In this document: one piece after another, positions 6,451 to 7,452 of the stretch
How positions within the stretch are numbered: position 1 is the first letter of the stretch
Layout: every line of letters begins with the position of its first letter
NCBI GenBank assembly: GCA_003565055.1
Contig: PXDM01000220.1
Location: forward strand, 1 to 7,452
Direction: 5' to 3'
Length of the DNA stretch: 7,452 nucleotides
Source: Paracoccaceae bacterium
GTDB taxonomy: Bacteria > Pseudomonadota > Alphaproteobacteria > Rhodobacterales > Rhodobacteraceae
Translations under genes and position numbers: made by a program
The notes under the pieces: model-generated
Databases searched by the model: none
What the model was told of the DNA's origin: nothing
Seen by the model: the letters and a program-made list of their open reading frames with translations, nothing else

Positions 6451-7451
6451 TCGGGCGTCGGTCCCCACTCGAGGGTGGTGTAGGTTTCGGCCGAGGGGGT
6501 CCACCACTCGATGTTGGCCGTCGTCGCGGTCACCGAGTGGACGCTCACGTTCTCGAGCGGCGCGGGCATCTCGACCCGGACCATCCTCCCGGGCCCGATG
6601 TTCGTGGCAAGCGGGCCGCGCCCGGTGAGGGCGGGGAAGTCGGTTTCCCCGGCGATCTCGAGCGAGTGACCGTCCTGCCCGGTGCCTTGCCGCCATTGCG
6701 CGAGGCCGCCGGGGAAGGCGTTGTAGTCGGACCAGAATGAGGCGAGCGCGCTTTCGTCGAGCGCGACCGCAACGGTTTCTTCCCGGCCCGGCCCGGGCCG
6801 GAAAACGACCCCGGACATCCCGGCCCCGGCGGAACCGCGCCAGTCGGCCGAATCGAGCGAGGAGTGGCGCAGGGAGATGTCCCGTGAGGCGCGGCCGTCA
6901 AAGGCGCCCTCGAAGGAGCAGTGGGTGACCGAAACATCCCGGGCCTCGACGGCGTTGGCCGGGCCGGTGAAAGAGATGTCGGCGACCTCGATGAACGAAA
7001 GCCCGCCGAGGTCGAGGGCTGGTCCGCCGGCTTGCGCGGGTGAAACGGTCACGCCCGGCGCCCGGCCGCGGAAGGTCACCGGCCGGCCTTCTTCCCCGGA
7101 GCGGGCCGGGTGCAGGGGGCCTTCATGATCCCCCGGCAGGAGGTGAATGGTGTCGCCTGGCCCGGCCGACTCGAGCGCGCGGCCCAGGGTCCGCCAGGCC
7201 TGCGCGAGGCTCGTGCCGGCGGCCTCGTCATCGCCTTCGGGCGAAACGAAGAAAACCTCTTCCCGGTAGGGAAAAGGCCCCGGGTCGGCCCCGTCGGGGC
7301 CGGTGCCGCGCAGGGCGGAATCGGCCTGGAGCCGGTAGTCGTGGTGCCGCGGGGAGGCGAAATTGCCGTCGAAATCGAAGCGCGCGCTTACCTGGACATT
7401 GCTTCCGTCCCCGGCCGGAGACCCTATCCGGTATATATTCCAGCGAGCCGT
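6438..7451 (-). CDS. Right-handed beta-helix protein with partial fibronectin-III-like domain, both ends missing
   Basis: This frame is open for 338 codons from the window edge and runs straight into fdhA without a stop. Codons about 37-60 (HDYRLQADSALRGTGPDGAD) look like the end of one beta-helix unit. VFFVSPEGDDEAAGTSLAQA (66-85), then WRTLGRAL and GPGDTIHLLPGDHEG, is the classic opening of a DUF1565-type parallel beta-helix. RPVTFRG and the ladder EVADISFTG / ARDVSVTHCSFEG / SRDISLRHSSLDS are successive helix turns. SFWSDYNAFPG and WRQGTGQDGHSLE are common near the end of such domains. From about codon 296, PLENVSVHSVTATTANIEWW and then TTLEWGPTPEC match the first strands of a fibronectin-III or phosphatase-N-like fold, which stops before its last strands. 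Such large secreted proteins are common in Planctomycetes, Verrucomicrobia and relatives, and often bind or cleave polysaccharides; no catalytic residues can be assigned. The GTG at 7079 is internal, not a true start. GC is far higher than in the rest of the window, so this probably has a different source. Confidence 0.75.
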
Positions 7452-7452
7452 C

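Noticed and set aside
6400..6460. Transposon or insertion-sequence boundary at the fdhA junction
   Set aside because: No terminal inverted repeats, target duplication or transposase sequence could be found on either side.
3906..6740. Plus-strand open frame of 944 codons opposite fdhA
   Set aside because: It lies antisense to a strongly conserved enzyme, is rich in Arg, His, Asp and Ala as expected from a GC-rich antisense frame, shows no recognisable domain and crosses the chimeric junction.
7079..7079. GTG at 7079-7077 as the start of the long frame
   Set aside because: It falls inside a beta-helix turn (RPVTFRG), the frame stays open upstream to the window edge with clear beta-helix sequence, and no Shine-Dalgarno precedes it.

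Overview
The window holds a minus-strand operon for a membrane-linked, cysteine-type formate dehydrogenase, joined at its upstream end to an unrelated high-GC fragment. All supportable genes lie on the minus strand, so transcription runs from position 7452 towards position 1. Protein sequence, codon style and gene order from about 1 to 6420 suggest an alphaproteobacterium, most likely a Rhodobacteraceae/Paracoccaceae-type organism. The genus cannot be fixed by reading alone.

Layout in transcription order. (1) 7451-6438 is an open frame entering from outside the window. It encodes the end of a right-handed beta-helix (parallel beta-helix) protein, followed by the first half of a fibronectin-III-like domain. 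(2) At about 6420-6440 the same frame changes abruptly into the catalytic subunit of formate dehydrogenase (fdhA). That gene has lost its first roughly 120-150 codons, including the expected Tat signal and the N-terminal [4Fe-4S] domain, but is intact from there to its stop at 3927. (3) 3912-3316 is fdhB, the four-cluster ferredoxin-like subunit. (4) 3303-2311 is fdhC, the membrane cytochrome b subunit with a signal peptide. (5) A 79-base gap holds a perfect 11-bp inverted repeat. (6) 2231-1131 is mrp/apbC, a P-loop Fe-S cluster carrier. (7) 1134-979 is a 51-residue exported or membrane-anchored small protein whose ATG overlaps the mrp stop. (8) 966-1 is a seven-bladed WD40 propeller protein with a signal peptide, cut by the window edge.

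How the genes fit together. FdhA oxidises formate at a molybdopterin centre, FdhB wires electrons through four [4Fe-4S] clusters, and FdhC passes them to the quinone pool. Mrp may supply Fe-S clusters to these subunits. The small protein and the WD40 protein are probably co-translated envelope accessories of unknown role. Spacings of 12-14 bases, Shine-Dalgarno sequences that overlap or abut upstream stops, and an ATGA overlap all point to one polycistronic message.

The most notable feature is the junction near 6430. GC content counted by eye in 60-base lines steps from about 53-62% to 67-83%. The fibronectin-like domain and FdhA are both cut in mid-domain at the same place. The simplest reading is a chimeric join (misassembly, or possibly a real recombination) rather than a working new fusion enzyme. 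No tRNA, rRNA, CRISPR array, insertion sequence or promoter was recognised, and no gene-free stretch exceeds 80 bases.
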